Shown: in pieces, positions 17,038 through 25,990 of the stretch
Numbering within the stretch: the stretch's first letter is position 1
Layout: the number at the start of each line of letters is the position of its first letter
DNA from: DASPLX01 sp035627375
GTDB lineage: Bacteria; Pseudomonadota; Gammaproteobacteria; Burkholderiales; Burkholderiaceae_D
Assembly: GCA_035627375.1 (NCBI GenBank)
Contig: DASPLX010000039.1
Coordinates: 12,935-76,934, forward strand
Length of the DNA: 64,000 bases
Reading direction: 5' to 3'
Made by a program: the position numbers and the translations under genes
The notes under the pieces: model-generated
The model's database searches: none
What the model was told of the DNA's origin: nothing
Seen by the model: only the letters and a program-made list of their open reading frames with translations

Positions 17038-17973
17038 ATGAATACCGCCGTTGAAAAATTTTTCCTGGATAGCGCGAGCAACCGCCATCTCGATTGGCTG
17101 GAATCCGAGGCGATCCACATCATGCGCGAAGTCGCCGCCGAATGCGCCAATCCCGCCCTGCTGTTTTCGGGCGGCAAGGATTCGGTCGTGCTGCTGCGCA
17201 TCGCCGAGAAGGCTTTCCGTCCCGGAAAGTTCCCGTTCCCGCTGGTGCACATCGACACCGGCCACAATTTCCCGGAAGTGATCCAGTTCCGCGACAAGCG
17301 CGTGGCCGAGCTCGGCGAGCGCCTGATCGTCGGCCACGTCGAGGATTCGATCAAGCGCGGCACGGTGCGCCTGCGCAATCCGCAGACCGATTCGCGCAAT
17401 GCCGCGCAAGCCGTGACGCTGCTCGAGACCATCGCCGAGCACAAGTTCGACGCCTGCATCGGCGGCGCGCGCCGCGACGAAGAGAAAGCCCGCGCCAAGG
17501 AACGCATCTTCTCGTTCCGCGACGAATTCGGCCAATGGAATCCGAAGGCGCAACGCCCCGAACTCTGGGACCTGTACAACACCCGCGTCCACGCCGGCGA
17601 GAACATGCGTGTGTTCCCGATCTCGAACTGGACGGAACTCGACGTCTGGCAATACATCGCCCGCGAAAAGCTCGACCTGCCGTCGATCTACTATGCGCAC
17701 GAGCGCGAAGTCATTCCGCGCAACGGCTTGCTGGTGCCGTTGACGGAACTGACGCCGGCGCGCGAAGGCGAAACGGTCGAGAAGCGCATCGTGCGCTTCC
17801 GCACCGTCGGCGACATCTCCTGCACCTGCCCGGTGGCGTCCGACGCCGCTTCGGTCGACGCGATCATCGCCGAGACCGCCGTCACCCAGATCACCGAACG
17901 CGGCGCCACGCGCATGGACGACCAGACATCCGAAGCATCGATGGAAAAACGCAAGAAGGAAGGATATTTCTGA
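17038..17973 (+). CDS. cysD: Sulfate adenylyltransferase subunit 2
   Basis: A 311-residue PP-loop protein: LLFSGGKDSVVLL near residue 43 binds ATP, and GGARRDEEKARAKERIFSFRD is a strongly conserved CysD block. It adenylates sulfate to APS with energy from the CysN GTPase. The ATG at 17038 is preferred over a TTG nine bases upstream. The stop codon overlaps the cysN start by one base (TGATG). The C-terminal MEKRKKEGYF is typical. Confidence 0.97.
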   Translation: MNTAVEKFFLDSASNRHLDWLESEAIHIMREVAAECANPALLFSGGKDSVVLLRIAEKAFRPGKFPFPLVHIDTGHNFPEVIQFRDKRVAELGERLIVGHVEDSIKRGTVRLRNPQTDSRNAAQAVTLLETIAEHKFDACIGGARRDEEKARAKERIFSFRDEFGQWNPKAQRPELWDLYNTRVHAGENMRVFPISNWTELDVWQYIAREKLDLPSIYYAHEREVIPRNGLLVPLTELTPAREGETVEKRIVRFRTVGDISCTCPVASDAASVDAIIAETAVTQITERGATRMDDQTSEASMEKRKKEGYF

Positions 17974-19304
17974 TGAACGCCGTGGTTACCGAATTCAACA
18001 CCCAGGCCGCGGGCGACAAACCCTCCGAGCGCGGCCTGCTGCGCTTCATTACCGCCGGCTCGGTCGACGACGGCAAGAGCACGCTGATCGGCCGCCTGCT
18101 GTTCGACAGCAAGGGCATCTTCGCCGACCAGCTCGACGCGATCTCGCGCGCCAAGCACAAGCGCACCGTGGGCGACACGATCGACCTGTCGCTGCTGACC
18201 GACGGCCTGGAAGCCGAGCGCGAGCAAGGCATCACGATCGACGTCGCCTATCGCTATTTCGCGACGCCCAAGCGCAAGTTCATCATCGCCGACACCCCGG
18301 GCCACGAGCAATACACGCGCAACATGGTGACCGGCGCCTCGACAGCCGACGCGGTCATCATCCTGGTCGACGTATCGAAGGTGAAGCTGGGAGAGAACGG
18401 CGAAGTCGAGCTGCTGACCCAGACCAAGCGCCACTCCACGATCGCGCACCTGTTGCGCATCGAGCACGTGATCGTCGCGGTCAACAAGATGGACCTGGTG
18501 AATTACGACCAGTCCGTCTACCACCGCATCGTCGGCGCCTACAAGGCGTTCGCCGAACAGCTCGGCCTGGCCGACGTCCATGCGATTCCGCTGTCGGCGC
18601 TGGCCGGCGACAACGTCGTCGCGGCGAGCGACAAGATGCCGTGGTACCAGGGGCCGACGCTGATCGAATTGCTCGAATCGCTGTCGGTCTACGACGAGGC
18701 CCACGACGAACCGTTCCGCTTCCCGGTCCAATTGGTAGCGCGCCATGGCGGCCATCTGGCCAACGACTTCCGCGGCTACATGGGCCGCATCGAAGCCGGC
18801 CGCGTGAGGAAAGGCGACAAGCTGGCGGTGCAGCCGAGCGGCTTGACCGCGACCGTCAAGGACATCCTCACCTTCGACGGCTCGCTCGAATCCGCCGCGG
18901 CCGGCCAATCCGTGACGCTGCTGCTCGAAGAATATCTCGACATCTCGCGCGGCGACATGCTGGCGGCGGCCGAAGCGCCGGCCACGCTGCTCAAGTCGGT
19001 GAAGGCCGAAATCTGCTGGCTGTCGGAAGAACCGCTCGACATCCGCCGCAAGTATTGGCTCAAGCACACGACGAAACAGGTCGCCGCGCGCGTCGCCGCG
19101 ATCGACACGCTGCTCGACATCAATACGCAGGAGCGCCGTCCGGCCGAGACGCTCAAGCTCAACGATATCGCGACCGTCTCGATCAACGTCCAGCAGCCGC
19201 TGGCCGCCGACGCCTACGACGCCATCCGCGCGACCGGAGCCTTCATCCTGATCGATGAAGTGACGCACCAGACGGTCGCCGCCGGCATGATCCGGCTGGC
19301 GTAA
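17973..19304 (+). CDS. cysN: Sulfate adenylyltransferase subunit 1 (GTPase)
   Basis: A 443-residue translation-factor-like GTPase: GSVDDGKST (G1), DTPGHEQY (G3), NKMD (G4), followed by two beta-barrel domains. It couples GTP hydrolysis to APS synthesis by CysD. It ends after the barrel domains with no fused APS kinase, unlike CysNC, which again points to an APS rather than PAPS route. It overlaps cysD by one base and is followed 10 bases later by cobA. Confidence 0.97.
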   Translation: MNAVVTEFNTQAAGDKPSERGLLRFITAGSVDDGKSTLIGRLLFDSKGIFADQLDAISRAKHKRTVGDTIDLSLLTDGLEAEREQGITIDVAYRYFATPKRKFIIADTPGHEQYTRNMVTGASTADAVIILVDVSKVKLGENGEVELLTQTKRHSTIAHLLRIEHVIVAVNKMDLVNYDQSVYHRIVGAYKAFAEQLGLADVHAIPLSALAGDNVVAASDKMPWYQGPTLIELLESLSVYDEAHDEPFRFPVQLVARHGGHLANDFRGYMGRIEAGRVRKGDKLAVQPSGLTATVKDILTFDGSLESAAAGQSVTLLLEEYLDISRGDMLAAAEAPATLLKSVKAEICWLSEEPLDIRRKYWLKHTTKQVAARVAAIDTLLDINTQERRPAETLKLNDIATVSINVQQPLAADAYDAIRATGAFILIDEVTHQTVAAGMIRLA

Positions 19305-19314
19305 GCGCGGCGTC

Positions 19315-20031
19315 ATGTCTTCATTCGGCAAGGTCTACCTGATCGGCGCCGGCCCCGGCGCCGCCGACCTCATCACCGTGCGCGGCGCGCGCATCCTGGC
19401 GCGGGCCGAAGTCGTCTTGCACGATGCGCTGGTCACCGAAGACATGCTCAAGCTGTGTCCGCAAGCCGAAAAGATCCCGGTCGGCAAGCGCTCGGGCCAA
19501 CGCTCGACCGCGCAGGTGGTCATCAATCAGCGGCTGGTCGAATGCGCGAAGAAGTACCGATTGATCGTGCGCCTCAAGGGCGGCGATCCGATGATGTTCG
19601 GCCGGGCCGATGAGGAACTGCGCGCGCTCGAGGCGGAAGGGATCGAAGTGGAAGTCATTCCCGGCATCACGGCCGCGCTCGCCGCGGCCGCCTCGACCAG
19701 GCAACCGCTCACCAAGCGCGGCATCGCGCGCAGCGTGGCATTCTTCACTTCGAGCACGGCGCCCGAGCATCCCGAGCAGACCACGCTGCCCGACTGCGAC
19801 ACGCTGGTCCAATACATGGGCGGCAAGGAAGCGATCGCGACCGCCGAGCGCTTGCTGGCGCGCGGCGCATCGCCGTCCTTGCCAGTGGTGGTGATCGAGA
19901 ATTGCAGCAGGCCGGACGAGCGCATCCTGCGCCTGCACTTGGGCGAGCTCGAAAAAGGCATCGAGCAATGCCATGGTCCGGTGCTGGTGATGATCGGCGA
20001 AGCGATGGCGCCCAGATCCCGGCCTGGCTGA
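19315..20031 (+). CDS. cobA: Uroporphyrinogen-III C-methyltransferase (SUMT)
   Basis: A 238-residue SAM-dependent methyltransferase making precorrin-2. VYLIGAGPGAADLITVRGAR at the start and VRLKGGDPMMFGRADEE near residue 85 are diagnostic. It is a stand-alone SUMT rather than the trifunctional CysG. Its place at the end of the sulfur operon and opposite cbiX suggests that its job is siroheme for CysI. A precorrin-2 dehydrogenase would have to be encoded elsewhere. Confidence 0.94.
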   Translation: MSSFGKVYLIGAGPGAADLITVRGARILARAEVVLHDALVTEDMLKLCPQAEKIPVGKRSGQRSTAQVVINQRLVECAKKYRLIVRLKGGDPMMFGRADEELRALEAEGIEVEVIPGITAALAAAASTRQPLTKRGIARSVAFFTSSTAPEHPEQTTLPDCDTLVQYMGGKEAIATAERLLARGASPSLPVVVIENCSRPDERILRLHLGELEKGIEQCHGPVLVMIGEAMAPRSRPG

Positions 20032-20064
20032 CCTCGCGCGGCCCGCGAATCCGAAGTCTGCGCG

Positions 20065-20442
20065 TCAATCGCCGCCTTGCGCGGCGACGCAATACCGCGC
20101 GATCGCATTCAACACATCGGCGTTCTCGCCGACCGCATCGGCCGTCTTCAATCTCATCTCCGGAAACTCGTTGCGCAACCCTGCGATCATCGGCGGCAGA
20201 TCGCGCAGCACATGTCCGCCCTGTCCGAAGAATACCGGTACCACGGTCACCTCTTTGCAACCACCCTTCGCCGCCTGCCGCACCAGGTCGGGCAGATTCG
20301 GCGCCATGAGCTCAAGATAGGCGAGCGCGACCGTGGAATCCGGTGTCAGCTCTTGCACGATCGTGCGCAGACGTTCGAAAGGCGCGGCCCATCGAGGGTC
20401 GCGGGCGCCATGGGCGAACAGGACAAGCAGGCGCCGCGTCAT
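20065..20442 (-). CDS. cbiX: CbiX-type sirohydrochlorin chelatase (small form)
   Basis: A 125-residue single-domain chelatase (LLVLFAHGARDPRWAAPFERL; ELMAPNLPDLV; VTVVPVFFGQGGHVLRDLP). H11 and the GGHV histidine are the metal-binding pair of the CbiX/SirB family. Short CbiX proteins act as dimers and insert Co or Fe into sirohydrochlorin. Convergent with cobA, 33 bases apart, it plausibly completes siroheme for sulfite reductase, but cobalt use for B12 cannot be excluded. Confidence 0.88.
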   Translation of the reverse strand: MTRRLLVLFAHGARDPRWAAPFERLRTIVQELTPDSTVALAYLELMAPNLPDLVRQAAKGGCKEVTVVPVFFGQGGHVLRDLPPMIAGLRNEFPEMRLKTADAVGENADVLNAIARYCVAAQGGD

Positions 20443-20535
20443 GAAGCGATTCCGATCCCTGCATCGAACATTCCGACCGAGATCGCCACCAATGATTTGA
20501 TTGTCAATCCGACAATTACCCTGAAAGGCCTTCTC

Positions 20536-22062
20536 ATGATTCCCTCATCGTCCTCGAATCTGTTTTTCGTTCACCAATCGTACAACACTCCGAAAGACCA
20601 TCTCGCATCGGTTGACGCGAAGCTGACGGCGCTAATCAGCGGCGGGCACAGTCGCTTATTTCACCATACGCTCACCAACCTTACCTTGAAACGCTTCCTG
20701 CAAGATGTCATCGGCCACTTGAAGAATGTTTGCGCGTCGGAATTTCCGCATCACACCTGGCACGTTCTCGGGTTTCTCCGAGGCGACGACGTAGAGCTGC
20801 CGGACGAACTTTCCGAGCCGGGGCTCGACGACCAAGCCAAGCAAGAGCTCCGAGATTTATTGCCGATGAAAGAGGGGAAGTTCGGCCTCAGAGCCGCCGA
20901 GACCTCTGTCGAGACGCTGGAAGGACTACTGAGTCGTTTGGAAGAAACGGACTTCTCGCATCTGCAAGAATCGAGCATCGGCGGAAAAACCGACCTGCAC
21001 GGACTTCCTCGGCATGTAGTCCAGGAAATCACCGCTTTCCTACCGCCTCAAGAACGAGAACCGCTTCTCAGGAGCAACAAGTCCGTGGCCATGGCGTATT
21101 TGCCGGAACTGAGAGCCAATATCGCGTCGCGGATGAAATACTTCGACAAAAGGAGCTTCGATTTCAGATTGAAAAGCCTCGACAAGAACTGGGCAAAATA
21201 TCCAAGCCTGCGGGCAAAGGCTCTGAAGAGTTGGGCAACCTCGCTCCAGGAGAGCGTGGCAAGGGACAAACCCGAGATATTCGACACGCTTCTGGCTCAC
21301 ATCGAGCAACTGCCCTTGGACGTCATACGAACCCCGCTCGAAAAGTTGATCAAGAACTTGGCGTATGCTGGCGGCCGGGAAACACAACAGGCTTGGAGCG
21401 CCGACGCTTACTACACTGCGGTCGATCGCGTCCTCGGGCTCATCAATGGGCGCTTGGCACAGGCGGAATCCACCACGATTCGTTCCGAACGGGAACTTTC
21501 GCAGCAATCCCTTGCTTCCCAAGCAAGCAGCGCCGCCATCGAAGCGCTCGCCGCATGCTATTTCACGCGCGCCCACCCGAGTCCGACGGAGTTGATTCAA
21601 TTCAATACCATAGTCGCCCTGACGAAAAAGCTCTCCGGCCAGTCTCGCAGTAAAAGCCTGGTGAGCCTATGCCGGACATGGACAAATCTTTGCAGATTGA
21701 AAGATGCCGAGACGAACATCGTTCGCTCTTTCGATGCTCTTCTCGAGGCAATCAAGGATGCCAGCATGCAGGTGTATCCCGGCAGCACGTCAACATGGAC
21801 AAGTCTCTCCCTGGAATCCCTGGCTCTTGGCCTCAAATCGGCGCAATCGGAACGGTTAAGAGGCGCGATGTTGGACAGGCTTTTCATAACCATATCGGCG
21901 ATGCGGCGAGAGCTCGAACCGACCGATCGCCAATTGCTGCTCAGATGCCTGAAGACCCAGACATCTCACTGGAGCGATCCGGTCGCAAAGGCGGCGGCAC
22001 AAACCAAAATAGCCAATGCTATTGCAGAGATAAAACAAAGCCTGAAAGACAAAAAAGACTAG
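20536..22062 (+). CDS. Unknown 508-residue protein with an F-box-like motif
   Basis: I do not recognise a named family. The ATG at 20536 follows AAAGG at 20524-20528; the frame is open further upstream but that part overlaps cbiX. Residues 157-170 read LPRHVVQEITAFLP, followed by a Leu-rich NKS segment. This resembles an F-box, the eukaryotic Skp1-binding motif also found in some bacterial secreted effectors. The rest is predicted mostly helical, with Ser/Thr-rich and Lys-rich parts, ending KQSLKDKKD. There is no signal peptide or membrane helix. Base composition is clearly lower in GC than neighbouring genes, which suggests recent acquisition. Its stop codon overlaps that of lptG head-on. 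Confidence 0.6.
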   Translation: MIPSSSSNLFFVHQSYNTPKDHLASVDAKLTALISGGHSRLFHHTLTNLTLKRFLQDVIGHLKNVCASEFPHHTWHVLGFLRGDDVELPDELSEPGLDDQAKQELRDLLPMKEGKFGLRAAETSVETLEGLLSRLEETDFSHLQESSIGGKTDLHGLPRHVVQEITAFLPPQEREPLLRSNKSVAMAYLPELRANIASRMKYFDKRSFDFRLKSLDKNWAKYPSLRAKALKSWATSLQESVARDKPEIFDTLLAHIEQLPLDVIRTPLEKLIKNLAYAGGRETQQAWSADAYYTAVDRVLGLINGRLAQAESTTIRSERELSQQSLASQASSAAIEALAACYFTRAHPSPTELIQFNTIVALTKKLSGQSRSKSLVSLCRTWTNLCRLKDAETNIVRSFDALLEAIKDASMQVYPGSTSTWTSLSLESLALGLKSAQSERLRGAMLDRLFITISAMRRELEPTDRQLLLRCLKTQTSHWSDPVAKAAAQTKIANAIAEIKQSLKDKKD

Positions 22063-23207
22063 CGCCGCTCGACCCGCCACAACGCTCCGAGCGCCAGTAA
22101 CAGGAACAGCGCGCTCGGCGCCACCGCGGTCGCCAGCGGCGGCCAGGTGTTGAGCAGGCCCAGATGGGAGAACAACCCGTTCAACAACTGGAAGCTCACG
22201 CCGATCATGATGCCGATGAAAATCTTCAGGCTGACGCCACCTGCCCGCACGTGCATGTAGGCGAACGGCAGCGCCAGCGCCATCATCACCAGCACGGCGA
22301 ACGGATACACCAGCTTTTTCCAGAACGCGATCTCGTAACGGTCGGTATGCTGCTTGTTCTCGGCCAGATGGCGCGTATAAAGCAGCAGGTTGTAAGCCGA
22401 CATGCGCTCCGGTTTGGCGAACAGCACCGACAGGATGGCCGGCGTGATTTCCGACACCAGCTCCTTCGACGGCAAGGTGGACGCCGACACCGTGCCGTCG
22501 AGATTGGGCGCCTGCATGCCGGCGCCCATCGCCAGGTTGGGGAAATGCGTGATCGAGACGTCGGACAGGCGCCAGACGTGCTCGCCCTGGTAATTCGCCC
22601 GCGCCGCCGTGATCAAGGCCGTCATGCGGAAATCGAGATCGAACTCATAGAGTCTCACGCCGCGCAATTCGCCGTCGGGACGCACTTCCCTGACATTCAG
22701 GAAACGCGAGCCGATCGCCTCGCCGCTCACGCCGTTCTGCTTGATCACGTCCTTGGCCCACCAACCGGAGCGGAACGCCTGCGACACCGAGGCGCCCTGC
22801 GCGCGCAGCTTCATCTTCTCCGCCATCTCGCTGGCGACCGGGGCCACGATTTCGCCGAGAATGAAAGTCAGCATCACGAACACCATGCCGATCTTGGCCA
22901 GCATCCAGCCGGCCTTGGCGGTGGACATCCCCGATACGCGCATGATCGTGAATTCGGAACGCGCCGCGAACTGGGCCAGGGCCCAGATCGTGCCGATCAG
23001 CGCGGCCACCGGCATCAGCACATAGACTTCGCTCGGCAGGCCGAGCAGCACATACAGGAAAGCCTGGTGCAGCTGATAGCCGCCGCGCCCGAGCACCTTG
23101 ATCTCGCCGGTCAGGTCGTAGAAGGCGAACAGCGCCAGGAAGGCGGCCAGGACGAACAATATCGAACGCGAGATCTCGTCGACGAAATAGCGCTGCAAGA
23201 CTTTCAT
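22059..23207 (-). CDS. lptG: LPS export permease LptG
   Basis: A 382-residue inner-membrane protein with three N-terminal helices, a periplasmic beta-jellyroll (about residues 130-265) and three C-terminal helices. IMRVSGMS and the FWKKLVYPFAVLVMMALALPFAY segment are family hallmarks. With LptF and the ATPase LptB it extracts LPS and passes it to LptC. Its ATG overlaps the lptF stop (TGATG). Its own TAG shares two bases with the stop of the convergent gene ending at 22062. Confidence 0.95.
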   Translation of the reverse strand: MKVLQRYFVDEISRSILFVLAAFLALFAFYDLTGEIKVLGRGGYQLHQAFLYVLLGLPSEVYVLMPVAALIGTIWALAQFAARSEFTIMRVSGMSTAKAGWMLAKIGMVFVMLTFILGEIVAPVASEMAEKMKLRAQGASVSQAFRSGWWAKDVIKQNGVSGEAIGSRFLNVREVRPDGELRGVRLYEFDLDFRMTALITAARANYQGEHVWRLSDVSITHFPNLAMGAGMQAPNLDGTVSASTLPSKELVSEITPAILSVLFAKPERMSAYNLLLYTRHLAENKQHTDRYEIAFWKKLVYPFAVLVMMALALPFAYMHVRAGGVSLKIFIGIMIGVSFQLLNGLFSHLGLLNTWPPLATAVAPSALFLLLALGALWRVERR

Positions 23208-24334
23208 CACGCGGCCCTCCGGAACAGCCAGGCCCGCTTGACCGCGGCCAGCAGCACCAGCGGGTGATAGCGGCTGTTGACCTTCAGGCGCCAGGTGAAC
23301 ATCAGGATGACCAGCAGCCCGGCGACGGCATGCACCGGCCACCAGCCGAGCGCGAACGACAGGCGGCCTTGCACCACGGTCGCCTGCAGCACGCTCACCA
23401 TATTGCTGTAGACGATGTATACGAGCAAGGCGATCAACAGGTTCGCCGAGCGGCCGGCGCGCGGATTCACGAAACTCAGGGGGATGGCCAGCAGCATCAG
23501 CAGCAGCGCCGTCAGCGGCAAGGCGCTGCGCCAGACCAGCTCGCCGAGATTGTGCCGGTTCGGATCGGCCAGCAGGGCCTCGGTCGGCAGCGAGGCCGCC
23601 GTCCTGTCGCCGACCAGCGCCTGGTTCTGCCGCTGGATCAGGACGCGGTAACGTTCGAATTCCATCATCTCGAAATCGGACTGGTTCGGCACGCCGTCGT
23701 AACGCCTGCCCTTCTGCATGACCAGATACTTGTCGCCGCGCGCATCAACCTCGGTCGTTCCTTCCTTGGCGACCACGATCGTGGTGCGGCCGTCCTTTTG
23801 CGCATTGACGAAGACATTCCTCACCTTGGTGGTATCGCCGGAAACGCCTTCCACGAAGAACACGCGATCGGCCGCGGACGACTCCTCGAACTTGCCGGGC
23901 GACACGCGGGAAATATCTTCCCGCTTCTCAAAACGCTCGCGGAATTCCGCGCTCTGCCGGATCGACCACGGCGTCACGATGAAGCTCAACACGGCCGTCG
24001 CGATGACGATCGGCATGCCGAACATCATGACCGGCTTGATCCAGCGCGTGATCGAGAGCCCCGAGGAAAACCACACCACCATTTCGGATTCCTGGTAGCT
24101 GCGCGTGACGGCCAGCAAGACCGAGATGAAGCCGGTGAGAATCAGGATGATGGGCAGCAGCTTCAAGCCTTCGAAGCCGATCAACTCGATCACGTCGCGC
24201 GAGGCCACCCGGCCGCCGGCCGCCTGGCCGAGGATGCGGGTCAACATCACGGTGATGGAGATGGTGAAGAGCGTCGTGAACACGGCGCCGGCGTTGCTAA
24301 TCAGTTCGCGGCGGAGAGCACGCTGGAAAATCAT
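23207..24334 (-). CDS. lptF: LPS export permease LptF
   Basis: A 375-residue partner of LptG with the same six-helix plus jellyroll plan: MIFQRALRRELISNAGAVF at the start, LTGFISVLLAVTRSYQESEMVVW near residue 60 and ALPLTALLLMLLAIPLSFVNPRAGR in the C-terminal bundle. It is the first gene of the lptF-lptG operon and is divergent from pepA with 49 bases between the start codons, so the two promoters are packed together. The frame stays open upstream across pepA but the family start is the ATG at 24334. Confidence 0.95.
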   Translation of the reverse strand: MIFQRALRRELISNAGAVFTTLFTISITVMLTRILGQAAGGRVASRDVIELIGFEGLKLLPIILILTGFISVLLAVTRSYQESEMVVWFSSGLSITRWIKPVMMFGMPIVIATAVLSFIVTPWSIRQSAEFRERFEKREDISRVSPGKFEESSAADRVFFVEGVSGDTTKVRNVFVNAQKDGRTTIVVAKEGTTEVDARGDKYLVMQKGRRYDGVPNQSDFEMMEFERYRVLIQRQNQALVGDRTAASLPTEALLADPNRHNLGELVWRSALPLTALLLMLLAIPLSFVNPRAGRSANLLIALLVYIVYSNMVSVLQATVVQGRLSFALGWWPVHAVAGLLVILMFTWRLKVNSRYHPLVLLAAVKRAWLFRRAA

Positions 24335-24383
24335 GTTGAAACGAGGTGGAATATAATTGCGGTTCGAAAACCAAGGAGGACTG

Positions 24384-25886
24384 ATGGACTTTAGCACAAA
24401 ACCATTCGACGCAAAGAACACGATCGCCGCGGCCAAATCCGGCTGCGTGGTGGTCGGCGTATTCGACAACCAGAAGTTGTCGCAAGCTGCGCAAGCGTTG
24501 GACAAGAAAGGCGACATCGCCGCGGCGGTCAAATCGGGCGACATTTCCGGCAAGCCCGGCACCACGCTGCTGATGCGCGGCGTCGACGGCGTCGCGGCCG
24601 AACGTGTCCTGCTGGTCGGCCTGGGCAAGGAAGGCGAGACGAGCGAAAAGGACTTCACGGCCGCGGTCCAGGCGGTCGCCAAGGCATTCTCGACGCTCGG
24701 CGCCGCCGACGCGATCATGGCGCTGCCGTTCGACGGCGTCAAGAACCGCGACACGGCATGGGCGCTGCGCGCCGCCGTGCTGGCCGGCCGTGAAAGCGTC
24801 TTCCGCACCGACGGCCTGAAGAGCCAGAAGGAACCGGCCAAGGGCGGCGTCAAGAAAGTCGTGCTCGCGGTCGCGCCGGCCGAAGCCAGTGCCGCCAAGG
24901 AAGCCGTCGCGCAAGCGGTCGCCGTCGCCAACGGCATGGAACTGACCAAGACCCTCGGCAACCTGCCGGGCAACGTCGCCACGCCGACCTACCTCGCCAA
25001 TACCGCGAAGAAGCTCGCCAAGGAATTCAAGCTGCAAGTCGAGGTCCTCGACCGCAAGCAGATCGAGGCGTTGAAGATGGGCAGCTTCCTGTCCGTCACC
25101 GCCGGCACCGACGAACCGCCGAAATTCATCGTCCTGAAGCACATGGGCGGCAAGGCCAAGGATGCGCCGGTCGTGCTGGTCGGCAAGGGCATCACCTTCG
25201 ACTCAGGCGGCATTTCGCTCAAGCCGGGCGCCAGCATGGACGAGATGAAGTACGACATGTGCGGGGCAGGCTCGGTGCTCGGCACCTTCCGCGCCATCGC
25301 GGAAATGAAGCTCAAGCTGAACGTCATCGGCGTCATCGCCGCCTGCGAAAACATGCCGAGCGGCCGCGCCACCAAGCCGGGCGACATCGTCACCTCGATG
25401 TCCGGCCAGACCATCGAAATCCTCAATACCGATGCCGAAGGCCGCCTGATCCTGTGCGACGCCTTGACCTACGTGGAACGCTTCAAGCCGGCCGCCGTGG
25501 TCGACATCGCCACACTGACCGGCGCCTGCATCACCTCGCTCGGCCACCACAACACCGGCCTGTTCACGCGCCACGACGAGGCGCACGACAAGCTGGCCGA
25601 GGAATTGCTGGCCGCCGGCAAGCAGGCCAGCGATACCGCGTGGCGCATGCCGGTCGAGGATGTCTACCAGGAACAGCTGAAGTCGAACTTCGCCGACGTC
25701 GCCAACATCGGCGGCACGGCGGGCGGCAGCATCACCGCGGCCTGCTTCCTCGAGCGCTTCACGAAGAAGTACACCTGGGCGCACCTCGACATCGCCGGCA
25801 CGGCCTGGAAGAGCGGCGCGGCCAAGGGCGCGACCGGTCGTCCGGTCGGTCTGCTGACGAGCTTCCTGATCAATCGCGCGAAGTAA
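24384..25886 (+). CDS. pepA: Leucyl aminopeptidase (M17)
   Basis: A 500-residue cytoplasmic metallo-aminopeptidase. The metal-binding GKGITFDSGGISLKP and the signature NTDAEGRLILCDAL are intact. The ATG at 24384 has an excellent ribosome site (AAGGAGGA at 24373-24380). It releases N-terminal residues from peptides; E. coli PepA also binds DNA at some sites. In many relatives holC follows pepA, but here the next gene is an unrelated protease on the other strand. Confidence 0.97.
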   Translation: MDFSTKPFDAKNTIAAAKSGCVVVGVFDNQKLSQAAQALDKKGDIAAAVKSGDISGKPGTTLLMRGVDGVAAERVLLVGLGKEGETSEKDFTAAVQAVAKAFSTLGAADAIMALPFDGVKNRDTAWALRAAVLAGRESVFRTDGLKSQKEPAKGGVKKVVLAVAPAEASAAKEAVAQAVAVANGMELTKTLGNLPGNVATPTYLANTAKKLAKEFKLQVEVLDRKQIEALKMGSFLSVTAGTDEPPKFIVLKHMGGKAKDAPVVLVGKGITFDSGGISLKPGASMDEMKYDMCGAGSVLGTFRAIAEMKLKLNVIGVIAACENMPSGRATKPGDIVTSMSGQTIEILNTDAEGRLILCDALTYVERFKPAAVVDIATLTGACITSLGHHNTGLFTRHDEAHDKLAEELLAAGKQASDTAWRMPVEDVYQEQLKSNFADVANIGGTAGGSITAACFLERFTKKYTWAHLDIAGTAWKSGAAKGATGRPVGLLTSFLINRAK

Positions 25887-25907
25887 GTCCGGTATAGCAC
25901 GGACCAA

Positions 25908-25944
25908 GCCAGGCAGACAGCTGCATCGCAGCTTCCTGCCTGGC
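25908..25944. terminator. Stem-loop after pepA
   Basis: GCCAGGCAG at 25908-25916 pairs with CTGCCTGGC at 25936-25944. Inside it, AGCTGC at 25919-25924 pairs with GCAGCT at 25928-25933 around an ATC loop. It lies 21 bases past the pepA stop and before the convergent protease gene. There is no T-tract, so termination strength is uncertain. Confidence 0.55.
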
Positions 25945-25990
25945 GATGCACCCGCAATGGGGGCATCTCTTGCCTATCCCCGGTCGAGGA

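Noticed and set aside
20077..20535. N-terminal extension of the F-box-like protein back to 20077.
   Set aside because: It overlaps the whole of cbiX on the other strand and lacks a ribosome site, whereas 20536 has AAAGG at good spacing.
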